From Arthrobacter yangruifuii (GTDB lineage Bacteria; Actinomycetota; Actinomycetes; Actinomycetales; Micrococcaceae), in contig NZ_VTFX01000004.1 in the NCBI RefSeq assembly GCF_009192775.1, forward strand, positions 558,001 to 622,000: a stretch of DNA of 64,000 nt, given 5' to 3'. The position numbers and the translations under genes are program-made. The notes below the pieces were generated by a model. The model was not told the origin of the DNA and ran no database searches. It saw only the letters and a list, made by a program, of their open reading frames with translations. Of this stretch, positions 8,961-18,471 are shown piece after piece. Position 1 is the stretch's first letter. Every line of letters begins with the position of its first letter.

Positions 8961-8992
8961 ACTACATGTAGTGCCTGCAGAACTACATGTAG
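8961..8992. promoter_or_regulatory. Two tandem NrdR boxes
   Basis: The palindrome ACTACATGTAGT (8961-8972) and a second copy ACTACATGTAG (8982-8992) match the core of the published NrdR-box consensus acaCwAtATaTwGtgt at nearly every position. Their centres are 21 bp apart, two helical turns, so both face the same side of the DNA. They lie just upstream of the predicted nrdR -35 box and just after the hisD stop codon. Confidence 0.75.
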
Positions 8993-8999
8993 GCAGCGG

Positions 9000-10349
9000 T
9001 TACTCGAAGCGGATGCTGACCGCGTCGCCGTGCGCCGGCAGGTCTTCGGCGCGGGACAGCGCCACGATGTCCGCGGATACTTCCTCCAGCGCCTCACGGT
9101 TGTAGTTGATGAGCTGGATGGCGCGCATGAAGGTGGTGGTGTTCAGCCCGGAGGAAAAGGCCGCCGTACCGCCCGTGGGCAGGACATGGTTGGATCCGGC
9201 GCAGTAGTCGCCCAGGCTGACGGGACTGTAGTTCCCGACGAAAATGGCCCCGGCGCTGCGGATCCGCGCGGCCACGGCCTCGGCATCGGCGGTCTGGATT
9301 TCGAGGTGTTCGGCCGCGTACGCGTCGCAGACAGCGATGCCCTGCTCCAGGCCGTCCACCAGGATGACGCCGGACTGGGCACCGGACAGGGCGGTGCGGA
9401 CCCGGTCGCTGTGTTTCGTAGTGCCCACCTGGCGGCCGAGCTCGTCCCGGACCTTCGCGGCGAATTCCTCGCAGGAGGTGACCAGCACCGACCCGGCGTT
9501 GGGATCATGCTCGGCCTGGCTGATTAGGTCCGCCGCCACCAGGCGGGCATCCGCGGTTTCATCGGCCAGGACCATGATCTCGGTGGGACCGGCTTCCGAG
9601 TCGATGCCCACCACGCCCTTCACCAGGCGCTTGGCGGTGGCCACGAACACGTTGCCGGGACCGGTGACGACGTCCACCGGGAGGATGGCCGGGTTGCTGC
9701 CGTCCGCCTGCACACCGTAGGCAAAGGCGGCAATGGCCTGGGCACCGCCGACGGCGTACACCTCGTCAATGCCGAGCAGTTTCGCGGCCGCAAGGATGGT
9801 GGGGTGGGGCAGCCCGCCGAATTCCTTCTGCGGCGGGGAGGCCAGGGCCAGGGAGGCAACACCTGCGGCCTGGGCCGGAACCACGTTCATGACCACCGAG
9901 GACGGATACACCGCCAGGCCGCCGGGAACATAGAGCCCCACACGGGAGACGGGCACCCATTTGTGCGTCAGCACGGCGCCGGAACGGATTTCGACGTCGG
10001 CGTCCGCGGGACGCTGGGCAGCGGCAAAGACCCGCGTCCGCTCGATCGCTGTTTCCAGTGCGGCGCGCACCGCCGGGTCCAGCTGCTCGAGCGCCGAGTC
10101 CAACGCTTCCTGCGGCACCAGCACCTGCTGCTGGTCCACGCCGTCGAACCGCTGCGCCAGGTCCGTCAGGGCAGCGAACCCGCGGGTGCGCACATCCGTG
10201 ATGATGGCGCCGACGGCGTCGGAGGCGGCGTCGAAGGTGGTCTCGGCGCGCGGCATGGCGCGCTTCAGCTCCGCGGGGCTGAGATGCTGTCCGCGCAGGT
10301 CAATGGTGCGGAAGGAATCGAAGGCTGCGGCGGGGCTGGGAGAATTCAC
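9000..10349 (-). CDS. hisD: Histidinol dehydrogenase
   Basis: HisD carries out the last two steps of histidine synthesis, oxidising histidinol to histidine with two NAD+. The 449-residue product shows [15 protein letters not shown], the NAD/active-site segment [52 protein letters not shown], the conserved SQAEHDP (metal ligands), and near the C-terminus [17 protein letters not shown]. The GTG start at 10349 sits six bases after TAGACT and has no ribosome-binding site, suggesting a leaderless mRNA. No other his gene is adjacent. Confidence 0.96.
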   Translation of the reverse strand: MNSPSPAAAFDSFRTIDLRGQHLSPAELKRAMPRAETTFDAASDAVGAIITDVRTRGFAALTDLAQRFDGVDQQQVLVPQEALDSALEQLDPAVRAALETAIERTRVFAAAQRPADADVEIRSGAVLTHKWVPVSRVGLYVPGGLAVYPSSVVMNVVPAQAAGVASLALASPPQKEFGGLPHPTILAAAKLLGIDEVYAVGGAQAIAAFAYGVQADGSNPAILPVDVVTGPGNVFVATAKRLVKGVVGIDSEAGPTEIMVLADETADARLVAADLISQAEHDPNAGSVLVTSCEEFAAKVRDELGRQVGTTKHSDRVRTALSGAQSGVILVDGLEQGIAVCDAYAAEHLEIQTADAEAVAARIRSAGAIFVGNYSPVSLGDYCAGSNHVLPTGGTAAFSSGLNTTTFMRAIQLINYNREALEEVSADIVALSRAEDLPAHGDAVSIRFE

Positions 10350-10361
10350 ACCTACAGTCTA
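10350..10361 (-). promoter_or_regulatory. Leaderless -10 element of hisD
   Basis: On the minus strand TAGACT (10356-10361) is followed by six bases and the hisD GTG. This is the same hexamer and spacing as upstream of mtr at 52427-52432. Confidence 0.55.
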
Positions 10362-10410
10362 CCCAGCCCCGTTCCCGGGCCGCTCCTTTGTGTCCCCGCA
10401 GTGCACCGGA

Positions 10411-13400
10411 CTAGGCGTCGAGGCAGGCGGGGCCGAGCAGCACCTTCAGGTCGCCGAACAACGACGGCGTCGGGTTCACCCGCATGTCCACGCCCAGCTT
10501 CATCACCTCGACCGTGCGGGAGCCGTTGAGCCGGATCTGCACTTCGGAGGTCCCCGGATGGGTCCGGAGCACATCGCCCAGCTGGGACACGACGGTTTCC
10601 GTGGCCTTGTACGTGGCCATGGAGATCACTACGGGGCCGGAGTGGCCTTCGCTGAGGTCCGGAACGGTCAGTTCCTGGGCATTCAGGGTGACGGCGCCGT
10701 CATCGCGGCGCTGCAGGCGTCCGCGGACCACCACAATCAGGTCCTCAGCCAGCACGGCCGCAATCGGGCCGTAGACCTGCCCGAAGAACATCACTTCCAT
10801 GGACCCGGCAAGGTCCTCGATCTCGCAGCGCGCATACGCGTTGCCGCTGTTCTTCGCGATGCGGCGCTGCAGGGAGGTGATCATGCCCGCAATGGTGACA
10901 ATGGCGCCGTCGGGCGGGCCTTCCTCCCCCACGATGTTGGTGATCGTGGAGTCCGCATGCTGGCTGAGGATGCCTTCCAGGCCCTGCAGCGGATGGTCCG
11001 AAACATAGAGGCCCAGCATGTCGCGTTCGAAGGAGAGCTTGTCCTTCTTCTCCCACTCCGGCAGATCCGGAATGTCGATGCTGATCGAGTCCTCCGGTTC
11101 CTGGTCGCTAATGGCCGCAAACAGGTCGAACTGGCCCACGGCTTCGTTGCGCTTGAGCACCACCACGGAGTCGATGGCTTCTTCGTGGATCATCGCCAGT
11201 GGACGGCGGGCGTGTCCCATGGAATCGAAGGCGCCGGCCTTGATCAGGGATTCGATGGTGCGCTTGTTGCAGACCACCGCCGGGACCTTCATCAGGAAGT
11301 CCTTGAAGTTGGTGTACGCGCCCTTCTCCTCGCGGGCCGCTACCATCGCGTGCACCACGTTGGCGCCCACGTTGCGGATGGCGCCCATGCCGAAGCGGAT
11401 GTCCTTGCCCACAGGGGTGAAGTTCACCGAGGACTCGTTGACGTCCGGGGGCAGCACCGTGATGCCCATCTTGCGGCACTCGTTCAGGTACAGGGCCAGT
11501 TTGTCCTTGTCATCGCCCACGGAGGTGAGCAGGGCAGCCATGTATTCGGACGGGTAGTGCGCCTTGAGGTACGCGGTCCAGTAGGACACCAGGCCGTAGG
11601 CGGCGGAGTGGGCTTTGTTGAAGGCGTAGTCGGAGAACGGCAGCAGGATGTCCCAGAGCGCCTTGATGGCCGCCTCGGAATAGCCGCGGTCCACCATGCC
11701 CTGGTGGAAGCCGGCGTACTGCTTGTCCAGCTCGGATTTCTTCTTCTTGCCCATGGCGCGGCGGAGGATATCTGCCTGGCCGAGGGAGAAGCCGGCCACC
11801 TTCTGGGCAATGGACATCACCTGCTCCTGATACACGATCAGGCCGTAGGTGGTGTCCAGGATTTCCCGCAGCGGTTCTTCGAGCTCGGGGTGGATCGGGG
11901 TGACTTCCTGCACGCCGGTTTTACGCAGGGCGTAGTTGGTGTGCGAGTTGGCGCCCATGGGACCCGGACGGTACAGGGCGATCACAGCGGAAATGTCTTC
12001 GAAGTTATCCGGGCGCATGAGCTTGAGCAGGGAACGCATGGGTCCGCCGTCGAGCTGGAAGACGCCCAGGGTGTCGCCGCTGGCCAGCAGGTCATAGGAG
12101 CCCTTGTCATCCAGCTCCAGCTGTTCCAGGTCCAGGTCCACGCCCTGGTTGTTCTTGATGTTCTCGATGGCGTCGGAAATGATCGTGAGGTTCCGAAGCC
12201 CCAGGAAGTCCATCTTGATCAGGCCCAGGCCTTCGCAGGTCGGGTAGTCGAACTGCGTGATCACCTGCCCGTCCTGCTCGCGCTTCATGATCGGAATGAT
12301 GTCGATCAGCGGATCCGAGGACATGATGACGCCGGCGGCGTGCACGCCCCACTGGCGCTTCAGCCCCTCCAGGCCCAGCGCGGTGTCGAAGACGCGCTGG
12401 GAGTCCGGATCGGACTTGAGCAGTTCGCGCAGCTCGTCGGCTTCGCCGTACCGCTTGGCGTCCTTGTTGTGCACGTCCTGCAGGGACAGGCCCTTGCCCA
12501 TGACGTCCGGCGGCATGGCCTTGGTGAGCCGCTCCCCCACGGAGAACGGGTAGCCCATGACGCGGGAGGAGTCCTTCAGCGCCTGCTTGGCCTTGATGGT
12601 GCCGTAGGTGACGATCATGGAGACGCGGTCCGCGCCGTATTTCTCGGTGACGTAGTGGATCACCTCGGAGCGGCGCCGATCATCGAAGTCGACGTCGAAG
12701 TCAGGCATGGACACGCGGTCCGGGTTCAGGAAGCGTTCGAAGATCAGCCCGTGGTTCAGCGGGTTCAGGTCGGTGATGCGCATGGCATAGGCCACCATGG
12801 AACCGGCGCCCGAACCGCGGCCGGGACCGACCCGGATGCCGTTGTTCTTGGCCCAGTTGATGAAGTCGGCCACCACGAGGAAGTATCCCGGGAAGCCCAT
12901 CTGGGTAATGATGCCGATTTCGTATTCGGCCTGTTTGCGGACGTCGTCGGGGATGCCCTTCGGGAACCGGTAGTGCAGGCCGGTTTCCACTTCCTTGATG
13001 AACCAGGATTCCTCGTTCTCGCCGGGCGGGCAGGGGAAACGGGGCATGTAGGACGCCTTGGTGTTGAATTCGACGTCGCACCGCTCGGCAATGAGCAGCG
13101 TGTTGTCGCAGGCGTCCGGGTAGTCGCGGAAGATGGCCCGCATCTCGTCCGGGGATTTCAGGTAGAACTCGTCGGCGTCGAATTTGAAGCGCTTGGGATC
13201 GGCCAGGGAGGAGCCTGACTGCACGCACAGCAGGGCGGCGTGGGCGGAGGCGTCTTCGGCGTGGGTGTAGTGCAGGTCATTGGTGGCCACCAGGGGCAGC
13301 TGCAGTTCCCGCGCCAGCTTGACCAGGTCCGCCTGCACATTGCGTTCAATGTCCAGCCCGTGGTCCATGAGTTCGCAGAAGAAGTTCTCTTTGCCGAAAA

Positions 13401-13950
13401 TGTCACGGAAGTCCGAGGCGGCCTGCACGGCCTCCTTGTACAGTCCCAGGCGCAGCTTCGTCTGCACTTCGCCGGAGGGGCAGCCGGTGGTGGCAATGAG
13501 GCCCTTGCCGTACGTCTGCAGCAGGTCCCGGTCCATGCGGGGCTTGTAGAGGTAGCCCTCGAGCGATGCCAGGGAGGACATCCGGAAGAGGTTGTGCATT
13601 CCCTCGGTGTTCTCGGCCCACATGGTCATGTGCGTGTAGGCGCCGGCACCGGAGACGTCGTTGCGTCCGCCGTCGCCCCATTTCACACGGGTTTTGTCCG
13701 CCCGCGCGGTTCCCGGGGTCAGGTAGGCCTCAACGCCGACGATCGGTTTGATGCCGGCATTGCGGGCCTTGTTCCAGAAATCGAACGCACCGAAGACAAA
13801 GCCGTGGTCGGTGGTTGCCAGGGCATTCATGCCCAGTTCCTCCGCATGGCTGAACAGGTCCGTCAGCCGGGCGGCACCGTCCAGCATCGAATACTCGGTG
13901 TGGTTGTGAAGATGGGCAAACGATTTTGACGTACTAGTTGCAGAAGCCAC
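10411..13950 (-). CDS. dnaE: DNA polymerase III alpha subunit (replicative)
   Basis: The main chromosome replicase catalytic subunit (DnaE1 type), 1179 residues. An N-terminal PHP domain begins FAHLHNHTEYSMLDGAARL; in actinobacterial DnaE1 this domain carries the proofreading exonuclease. The polymerase core has GPGRGSGAGSMVAYA, the catalytic aspartates in MPDFDVDFDDRRR, and the third in IKMDFLGLRNL. The fingers region includes FQLDGGPMRSLL and YQEQVMSIAQKVAGFSL. A tandem helix-hairpin-helix and an OB-fold (ITSLQRRIAKNSG) follow. The GTG start at 13950 is six bases after TAGAAT, without a ribosome-binding site. hisD lies downstream, 61 bases away, with its own promoter. Confidence 0.97.
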   Translation of the reverse strand: MASATSTSKSFAHLHNHTEYSMLDGAARLTDLFSHAEELGMNALATTDHGFVFGAFDFWNKARNAGIKPIVGVEAYLTPGTARADKTRVKWGDGGRNDVSGAGAYTHMTMWAENTEGMHNLFRMSSLASLEGYLYKPRMDRDLLQTYGKGLIATTGCPSGEVQTKLRLGLYKEAVQAASDFRDIFGKENFFCELMDHGLDIERNVQADLVKLARELQLPLVATNDLHYTHAEDASAHAALLCVQSGSSLADPKRFKFDADEFYLKSPDEMRAIFRDYPDACDNTLLIAERCDVEFNTKASYMPRFPCPPGENEESWFIKEVETGLHYRFPKGIPDDVRKQAEYEIGIITQMGFPGYFLVVADFINWAKNNGIRVGPGRGSGAGSMVAYAMRITDLNPLNHGLIFERFLNPDRVSMPDFDVDFDDRRRSEVIHYVTEKYGADRVSMIVTYGTIKAKQALKDSSRVMGYPFSVGERLTKAMPPDVMGKGLSLQDVHNKDAKRYGEADELRELLKSDPDSQRVFDTALGLEGLKRQWGVHAAGVIMSSDPLIDIIPIMKREQDGQVITQFDYPTCEGLGLIKMDFLGLRNLTIISDAIENIKNNQGVDLDLEQLELDDKGSYDLLASGDTLGVFQLDGGPMRSLLKLMRPDNFEDISAVIALYRPGPMGANSHTNYALRKTGVQEVTPIHPELEEPLREILDTTYGLIVYQEQVMSIAQKVAGFSLGQADILRRAMGKKKKSELDKQYAGFHQGMVDRGYSEAAIKALWDILLPFSDYAFNKAHSAAYGLVSYWTAYLKAHYPSEYMAALLTSVGDDKDKLALYLNECRKMGITVLPPDVNESSVNFTPVGKDIRFGMGAIRNVGANVVHAMVAAREEKGAYTNFKDFLMKVPAVVCNKRTIESLIKAGAFDSMGHARRPLAMIHEEAIDSVVVLKRNEAVGQFDLFAAISDQEPEDSISIDIPDLPEWEKKDKLSFERDMLGLYVSDHPLQGLEGILSQHADSTITNIVGEEGPPDGAIVTIAGMITSLQRRIAKNSGNAYARCEIEDLAGSMEVMFFGQVYGPIAAVLAEDLIVVVRGRLQRRDDGAVTLNAQELTVPDLSEGHSGPVVISMATYKATETVVSQLGDVLRTHPGTSEVQIRLNGSRTVEVMKLGVDMRVNPTPSLFGDLKVLLGPACLDA

Positions 13951-13962
13951 CTGTACATTCTA
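13951..13962 (-). promoter_or_regulatory. Leaderless -10 element of dnaE
   Basis: On the minus strand TAGAAT (13957-13962) is followed by exactly six bases and the dnaE GTG. There is no Shine-Dalgarno sequence at the usual distance. Confidence 0.55.
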
Positions 13963-14034
13963 GGCCCCGGCGCGGGGGCACTTTGCCGCCGCCGCGCGGG
14001 GGCTGCGTCACTGTCCGGACGCGCCGGAGGCGGC

Positions 14035-14970
14035 CTAGATTTCTCCGCTGCGCAGGGCGTCGACGGCGTACTGCAGGTCCTGCGGATATTCGCTGACGTA
14101 TTCCACGTAGTCGCCGGTGCCGGGATGGGTGAAGCCCAGTTTCCGGGCGTGCAGCCACTGCCGGGTCAGTCCGAGTTCCGCCGCCAGTTTGGCATCGGCA
14201 CCGTAGGTGAGATCACCGGCGCAGGGGTGGCGGAGGGCGGAGAAGTGGACCCGGATCTGGTGGGTGCGGCCGGTCTCCAGGTGCACTTCGACCAGGGACG
14301 CCTTCCCGAAGGCTTCCAGCACCTCGTAGTGCGTCACCGACGGACGGCCACCCTCCACCACGGCGAACCGCCAGTCGTAGCCGGGATGCCGGCCGATCGG
14401 GGCGTCGATGGTGCCCTTCAGCGGATCGGGCAGGCCCTGGACCACCGCGTGGTACATCTTGTCCACCGTGCGTTCCTTGAACGCCTGCTTCAAAAGCGTG
14501 TACGCGTGCTCGGTCTTGGCCACCACCATGACGCCGGAGGTGCCGACGTCGAGCCGGTGCACGATGCCCTGGCGCTCCGGGGCGCCGGAGGTGGAGATCC
14601 GGTAGCCTGCCGCGGCCAGCGCGCCTACCACGGTGGGGCCGACCCAGCCGGGCGAGGGATGGGCGGCCACGCCCACGGGCTTGTCGATCACCACAAAATG
14701 CTCGTCGTCGCCCAGGATCTTGAGGTCATCCACCGGTTCGACGACAACGGCCAGCGGATCCCGCTGTTCCGGGACATCCGCCGTGATTTCCTGGCCGGCG
14801 TGCAGTTTGTCCGATTTGCCCAGCACGCGGCCGTTGGAACTGAAGTAGCCGTCCACGCACCAGGTGGCTGCGACGGACCGGGAGACGTCCAGCAGGCCGG
14901 CCAGTACGGCATCGGCCCGCTTGCCGTCGGCGTCCTCGGGGACCGCAAAAACTGCATGGAGCTCATTCAT
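14035..14970 (-). CDS. rluD: Ribosomal large-subunit pseudouridine synthase, RluD/RluA family
   Basis: This enzyme isomerises uridines to pseudouridine in 23S rRNA. The 311-residue protein has an N-terminal S4 RNA-binding domain (about residues 15-75) and the RluA catalytic domain with the signature [16 protein letters not shown], whose Asp is the catalytic residue, and later [27 protein letters not shown]. Which uridines it modifies cannot be read from the sequence; the RluD name follows the usual lspA-rluD pairing. Its ATG overlaps the lspA stop (ATGA, 4 bases), so translation is probably coupled. Confidence 0.9.
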   Translation of the reverse strand: MNELHAVFAVPEDADGKRADAVLAGLLDVSRSVAATWCVDGYFSSNGRVLGKSDKLHAGQEITADVPEQRDPLAVVVEPVDDLKILGDDEHFVVIDKPVGVAAHPSPGWVGPTVVGALAAAGYRISTSGAPERQGIVHRLDVGTSGVMVVAKTEHAYTLLKQAFKERTVDKMYHAVVQGLPDPLKGTIDAPIGRHPGYDWRFAVVEGGRPSVTHYEVLEAFGKASLVEVHLETGRTHQIRVHFSALRHPCAGDLTYGADAKLAAELGLTRQWLHARKLGFTHPGTGDYVEYVSEYPQDLQYAVDALRSGEI

Positions 14971-15560
14971 CGTGTTGCCTCGTCGTCATTGTGCTGCGGG
15001 TGTGTATCTGACTTGCCGGACGGGATCCGCGCCCCGTCCATGCCGATTCCGCGCAGGGTCAGCAGGCAGACAAGAATCACGCCGCAGACGACGCAGGAAT
15101 CGGCAATGTTGAAAATCGCGAAGTTGGGAAGGGCAATAAAATCCACCACGTGGCCCTGGCCGAAGGACGGTTCGCGGAACAGCCGGTCGGTCAGGTTGCC
15201 CATGGCGCCGCCGAGCACCAGGCCCAGGGCCGTTGCCCAGGCCAGGGAACGCACCCGGAACATGAGGTAGAGCAGGAAGCCGCAGGCGAGCACCATGATG
15301 ATCGTGAACACCCAGGTGTAGTCGGTGCCGATGGAGAACGCCGCTCCGGGATTACGGATGAAGTGCCAGCGCAGGACCGGCGGCAGGACGTCGGTGATCT
15401 GGCCCTCCGTCATGGTGCGGACCACCCAGAGTTTGGTGAGCTGGTCGAAGACGACGGCGGCGGCGGCCAGGGCCAGCATGACGAGCGCCGGGAGGCGCCT
15501 GCGGGCACGCCCGTGTCCGGCTCCGGTGCTGTCCGGGGTCTGTGCTGAGGAAGTGGTCAT
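14967..15560 (-). CDS. lspA: Lipoprotein signal peptidase (signal peptidase II)
   Basis: LspA cleaves signal peptides of lipid-modified prolipoproteins in the membrane. The preferred start is the ATG at 15560, giving 197 residues; a GTG at 15626 would add 22 residues but has a weaker context. Four transmembrane helices are visible. The two catalytic aspartates are in GNLTDRLF and [11 protein letters not shown], and the conserved [10 protein letters not shown] segment lies between helices 1 and 2. The N-terminal 30 residues and the C-terminal tail are hydrophilic. The lipoprotein at 37838-38350 is a plausible substrate. The stop overlaps the rluD start. Confidence 0.94.
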   Translation of the reverse strand: MTTSSAQTPDSTGAGHGRARRRLPALVMLALAAAAVVFDQLTKLWVVRTMTEGQITDVLPPVLRWHFIRNPGAAFSIGTDYTWVFTIIMVLACGFLLYLMFRVRSLAWATALGLVLGGAMGNLTDRLFREPSFGQGHVVDFIALPNFAIFNIADSCVVCGVILVCLLTLRGIGMDGARIPSGKSDTHPQHNDDEATR

Positions 15561-15649
15561 GGTGCTTTCAGAATTGGATGCCCCGGCGGGAAGCAAGGTA
15601 CGAAACGGAAAAGGTGCGCGGATCACAGGGAGGACCCGGCCGGAAAACG

Positions 15650-15687
15650 AAGGGCCGGTGGCCGGGGTGACCCGGCCGCCGGCCCTT
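15650..15687 (-). terminator. Hairpin after divIVA
   Basis: A stem of AAGGGCCGG and GGCCGGG pairs with its complement around a 4-base loop with one T/G interruption, 110 bases downstream of the divIVA stop. On the minus strand it is followed by CGTTTTCC, a short T run. It probably separates divIVA from lspA. Confidence 0.6.
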
Positions 15688-15796
15688 ACGTTGTTCCAGT
15701 CAGCTTCTGCTGCCTGTGTTCTGCGGTGTTCACTTGCAAAGCTTTGCCTGGGTATCAGTTTAACCGATGATCCAGGCGGGTACGTGCCGGCGGAAG

Positions 15797-16468
15797 TTAC
15801 GCGTCGGCCGTTTCCGAAGCTACGGAACCGTGTGAATCCAGATCACGCAGCTGGGATTCGATGTACGTCTTCAGGCGTGCGCGGTAATCCCGTTCGAAAC
15901 CGCGCAGCTGCTCGACCTTGCGCTCCAGGACAACCTTCTGCTGCTCCAGGGTGCTGAGGATCTTGCGGCTCTTCTCCTGCGCATCGGTGACGAGCCCGGT
16001 GGCTTCGACCTGCGCTTCGGCGATGATCTTGTCGCGCTGCTCCACGCCGGCACCGACGTAGTCGTCGTGCATCTTCTGCGCCATGGCCAGGATGCCTGCA
16101 GCGGTCTCCGTGTTGCTGACGGCAGGAGACGGAGCGGGCTCCGGCTTGGTCTCCATGGGTTCGGGAATGTCCTCCACGACGGAAGCTTCAGCCTTCGACG
16201 CCGCCTTGGCGTTCCCCGCCTTTTCGATCTTGGGGGCTGCAGACACCGGCGCCGGGACGGATTCCGCCGCGGCAGGAGACTCGCCGGCGTTGTCGCCGGA
16301 CGCAGCTGCAGCCAGCTGACTGCGGAGATCTTCGTTTTCGGAGTTCAGCCGGCGCAGTTCAACCACGATCTCGTCGAGGAAGTCATCGACTTCGTCCTGG
16401 TCATAGCCTTCCCGGAACTTGGTCGGCTGGAACCGCTTGTTGACAACATCTTCTGGCGTCAGAGCCAT
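15797..16468 (-). CDS. divIVA: DivIVA/Wag31 polar growth and septum-site protein
   Basis: DivIVA binds curved membrane at poles and septa and, in actinobacteria, directs polar cell-wall synthesis. The 223-residue protein begins with the conserved MALTPEDVVNKRFQPTKF and GYDQDEVDDFLDEIV membrane-binding domain, followed by a coiled coil. A linker of about 70 residues rich in Ala, Pro and Glu (residues 55-125) precedes a second coiled coil (about 130-205) ending in TYIESQLRDL. The ribosome-binding site is GAGGTGA. The gene sits at the distal end of the division cluster, as in Mycobacterium, where wag31 follows yggT and sepF. Confidence 0.95.
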   Translation of the reverse strand: MALTPEDVVNKRFQPTKFREGYDQDEVDDFLDEIVVELRRLNSENEDLRSQLAAAASGDNAGESPAAAESVPAPVSAAPKIEKAGNAKAASKAEASVVEDIPEPMETKPEPAPSPAVSNTETAAGILAMAQKMHDDYVGAGVEQRDKIIAEAQVEATGLVTDAQEKSRKILSTLEQQKVVLERKVEQLRGFERDYRARLKTYIESQLRDLDSHGSVASETADA

Positions 16469-16487
16469 CTGGTCACCTCATACTGGA

Positions 16488-16493
16488 TTATAA
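16488..16493 (-). promoter_or_regulatory. Candidate divIVA -10 element
   Basis: On the minus strand a perfect TATAAT lies 20 bases upstream of the divIVA ATG. A second -10-like TATAGT lies at 16575-16580. Neither has a convincing -35 box. The 160-bp gap between yggT and divIVA is notably AT-rich for this genome, consistent with a separate promoter. Confidence 0.4.
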
Positions 16494-16628
16494 GATTCGC
16501 CTGCGAGTCAGGCAGGCGGCTCTACGTAGAGAATTACGGACATACAAAAATGCACGTTTGTATTTCGGCTTCACACTATATCGTTTGGTTTCCGAAGACT
16601 AACCGGAACCGCGGCGGCGCAGGTGGTT

Positions 16629-16919
16629 TTAGCGCGCGAGGCCTACGACAATCTGCGTGAGAATTGATACGAGGATGAACAGGACCAGGAACGCCAGGTC
16701 CAGCGCGACTCCGCCGAGGCGAAGCGGCGGGATGATGCGCCTCATCAGCCGGACGGGCGGGTCCGTGACACCGTACACGCCCGTGGCGAGTACGAGTGCG
16801 GGGCCCTTGGGCCGCCACTGCCGGGCAAACATCTGCACCGCGTCATAGACGATCCGCAGAATAAGTGCGAGCTGGAAGAGCACCAGCACCAGGTAGACCA
16901 GGGGAAGAATGATATTCAC
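16629..16919 (-). CDS. yggT: YggT family membrane protein
   Basis: A 96-residue integral membrane protein with two hydrophobic segments (about residues 3-28 and 66-94) and a basic loop with the family pattern VTDPPVRLMRRIIPPLRLGGVALDLAFLV (abridged; conserved D-P-P, R-R-I-P-P and G-x-x-D). The molecular role is not established; YggT homologues sit beside sepF and divIVA in Gram-positive bacteria and are linked to division and osmotic tolerance. The start is GTG at 16919, with only a weak ribosome-binding site. It lies between sepF and divIVA on the same strand. Confidence 0.88.
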   Translation of the reverse strand: MNIILPLVYLVLVLFQLALILRIVYDAVQMFARQWRPKGPALVLATGVYGVTDPPVRLMRRIIPPLRLGGVALDLAFLVLFILVSILTQIVVGLAR

Positions 16920-16982
16920 GCGAAGGCTTTCATTTCCGGAAGTCGGTTGGCAGCCTCTGCGGACCGTTGGTACGGCGCCGCG

Positions 16983-17513
16983 TTAGCTCTGGTTGAAGAA
17001 GGCAGACTGCGATTCACTGATCTTCTTGTCGTCTCCCAGAACTTCCACGTAGGAAGGCGAGAGCAGGAACACCTTGTTGGTGACACGCTCAATGCTACCG
17101 CGCAGGCCGAAAACGAGGCCGGCGGAGAAATCGACGAGCCGCTTGGCGTCTGCTTCTCCCATGTCGGTGACGTTCATGATGACGGGGATGCCGTCACGGA
17201 AGCTTTCGCCGATGATCTTGGCGTCGTTGTAGGACCGGGGATGGACGGTCGTGATCTGGCGCAGGCCCGACACGTCCTCACGGGACGACGGTGCTCGCTT
17301 GATGGGTGTCACGGGTGCGCGGTACTCCTCTACTGCATTGCGGACGACAGGGGCGGGAACGGCCTCCGGAGCCTCCTCGTCGGGCTCGTGGGCGGGAGCA
17401 AAGTCTTCCTCCCGGGCAGGGGCTTCCCGCAGGTGCCGCTGTTCGGACTCGTAGTGCTCGTCACCATCGGCGAGCCCAAGGTAGATCATTGTCCTGCGCA
17501 TTGCGCCAGCCAT
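16983..17513 (-). CDS. sepF: Cell division protein SepF
   Basis: SepF anchors FtsZ polymers to the membrane and is the main FtsZ tether in actinobacteria, where FtsA is missing, as it is here. The 176-residue protein starts at ATG 17513 with GAGGAG five bases upstream. The N-terminal [14 protein letters not shown] is the amphipathic membrane-binding helix, followed by an acidic, low-complexity linker. The globular SepF domain (about residues 80-165) includes [44 protein letters not shown] and VFLLSP. It follows yggS and precedes yggT. Confidence 0.95.
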   Translation of the reverse strand: MAGAMRRTMIYLGLADGDEHYESEQRHLREAPAREEDFAPAHEPDEEAPEAVPAPVVRNAVEEYRAPVTPIKRAPSSREDVSGLRQITTVHPRSYNDAKIIGESFRDGIPVIMNVTDMGEADAKRLVDFSAGLVFGLRGSIERVTNKVFLLSPSYVEVLGDDKKISESQSAFFNQS

Positions 17514-17611
17514 GGTTGCTCCTCATAATCCTTCAACGCCGGTGACCGTGACGGTACTGCTACCGTACGAACGGTACTGCCCGGCGGCTGTCTGGTGTTC
17601 GTACTTTGACG

Positions 17612-18370
17612 CTACCGCACGTGCGGGCGCGGGCCCAGAACATCGGAGCCGATCCTCAGGTGTGTCGCTCCGTGGGCGGCGGCCGCCTCGAGGTCCGAGC
17701 TCATGCCTGCCGAGATATTCCGCGCGGAGGGATGGTCCGCCTGCAGCTGTTCCGACAGCTTCCGCAGATGCGCAAAAGCCTCGCCCGCGTCCCCGCCCAG
17801 CGGTGCCACCGCCATCAGGCCGGACAGCGCCAGCCCCGGGGTCCGGGCGACGGCTTCGGCCAGGCGCGGCAGGTCTGCAGGGGCCGCCCCTCCGCGTCCC
17901 GGGTCCGCATCGCGTGCCGGGGCCGTGCGCAGATCCACCTGCAGGAAACAGTTCAGGTCCGGGCGGGGTGCCCGCCCTTCGCCGTCGAGCCGCCGCTGCT
18001 CGGCGGCCATGGCCTTCCCCAGAGCGGTCACCAGGGACAGGCGGTCGACGGAGTGGACGGAGGTGGCGTAGCGGACCACGGACTTGGCCTTGTTGGACTG
18101 CAGCTGGCCGATAAAGTGCCAGCTCAGGGACAGCGGGGACAACTCGGCAGCCTTTGCTGCGGCTTCCTGGTCCTTGTTTTCACCGACGTCCCGCACCCCG
18201 AGCCCGGCGAGGATCTCGACGTCGGACGCCGGGAAATACTTGGTGACAACGATGAGGTGCGGTTCCGCGGCGTCGGCGGGGCGGCCGGCGGCGGCGATCC
18301 GTTCCCGGACGCGCTGCAGCCGGTCCCGCAGCTCATCGGCCCGGGAGGAAGGGGTGGAGAGTAAATTCAT
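17612..18370 (-). CDS. yggS: YggS family pyridoxal-phosphate homeostasis protein
   Basis: A fold-type III PLP-binding protein without known catalytic activity that keeps pyridoxal phosphate levels in balance. The 252-residue product shows the lysine-bearing strand LIVVTKYFPASDV, VRDVGENKDQEAAAKA, SWHFIGQLQSNKAK, a VHSVDR segment, LSGLMAVAPLGG, and the phosphate-binding LSAGMSSDLEAA-type segment (here ISAGMSSDLEAA), then HLRIGSDVLGPR. It lies between pgeF and sepF, the order common in Gram-positive bacteria. GGAAAG precedes the ATG at 18370. Confidence 0.94.
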   Translation of the reverse strand: MNLLSTPSSRADELRDRLQRVRERIAAAGRPADAAEPHLIVVTKYFPASDVEILAGLGVRDVGENKDQEAAAKAAELSPLSLSWHFIGQLQSNKAKSVVRYATSVHSVDRLSLVTALGKAMAAEQRRLDGEGRAPRPDLNCFLQVDLRTAPARDADPGRGGAAPADLPRLAEAVARTPGLALSGLMAVAPLGGDAGEAFAHLRKLSEQLQADHPSARNISAGMSSDLEAAAAHGATHLRIGSDVLGPRPHVR

Positions 18371-18420
18371 GGTCTTTCCATTATCCCCGGCGCAGTGCGG
18401 GTGGCGGGCGCAGGGGCAGG

Positions 18421-18471
18421 GGCGTTGCAGAATCGGGGGCGTCGCAGAATCAGGGGCGTCGCCAGATCACG
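18421..18471. repeat. 17-bp tandem repeat at the pgeF stop codon
   Basis: Three copies of a 17-bp unit lie back to back: GGCGTTGCAGAATCGGG (18421-18437), GGCGTCGCAGAATCAGG (18438-18454) and the more diverged GGCGTCGCCAGATCACG (18455-18471). The pgeF TGA is inside the second copy and the last codons are in the third, so slippage here would change the protein's C-terminus. Confidence 0.7.

Noticed and set aside
9961-13218. 1085-codon plus-strand open frame opposite dnaE
   Set aside because: A shadow of dnaE third-codon bias; no family motifs.
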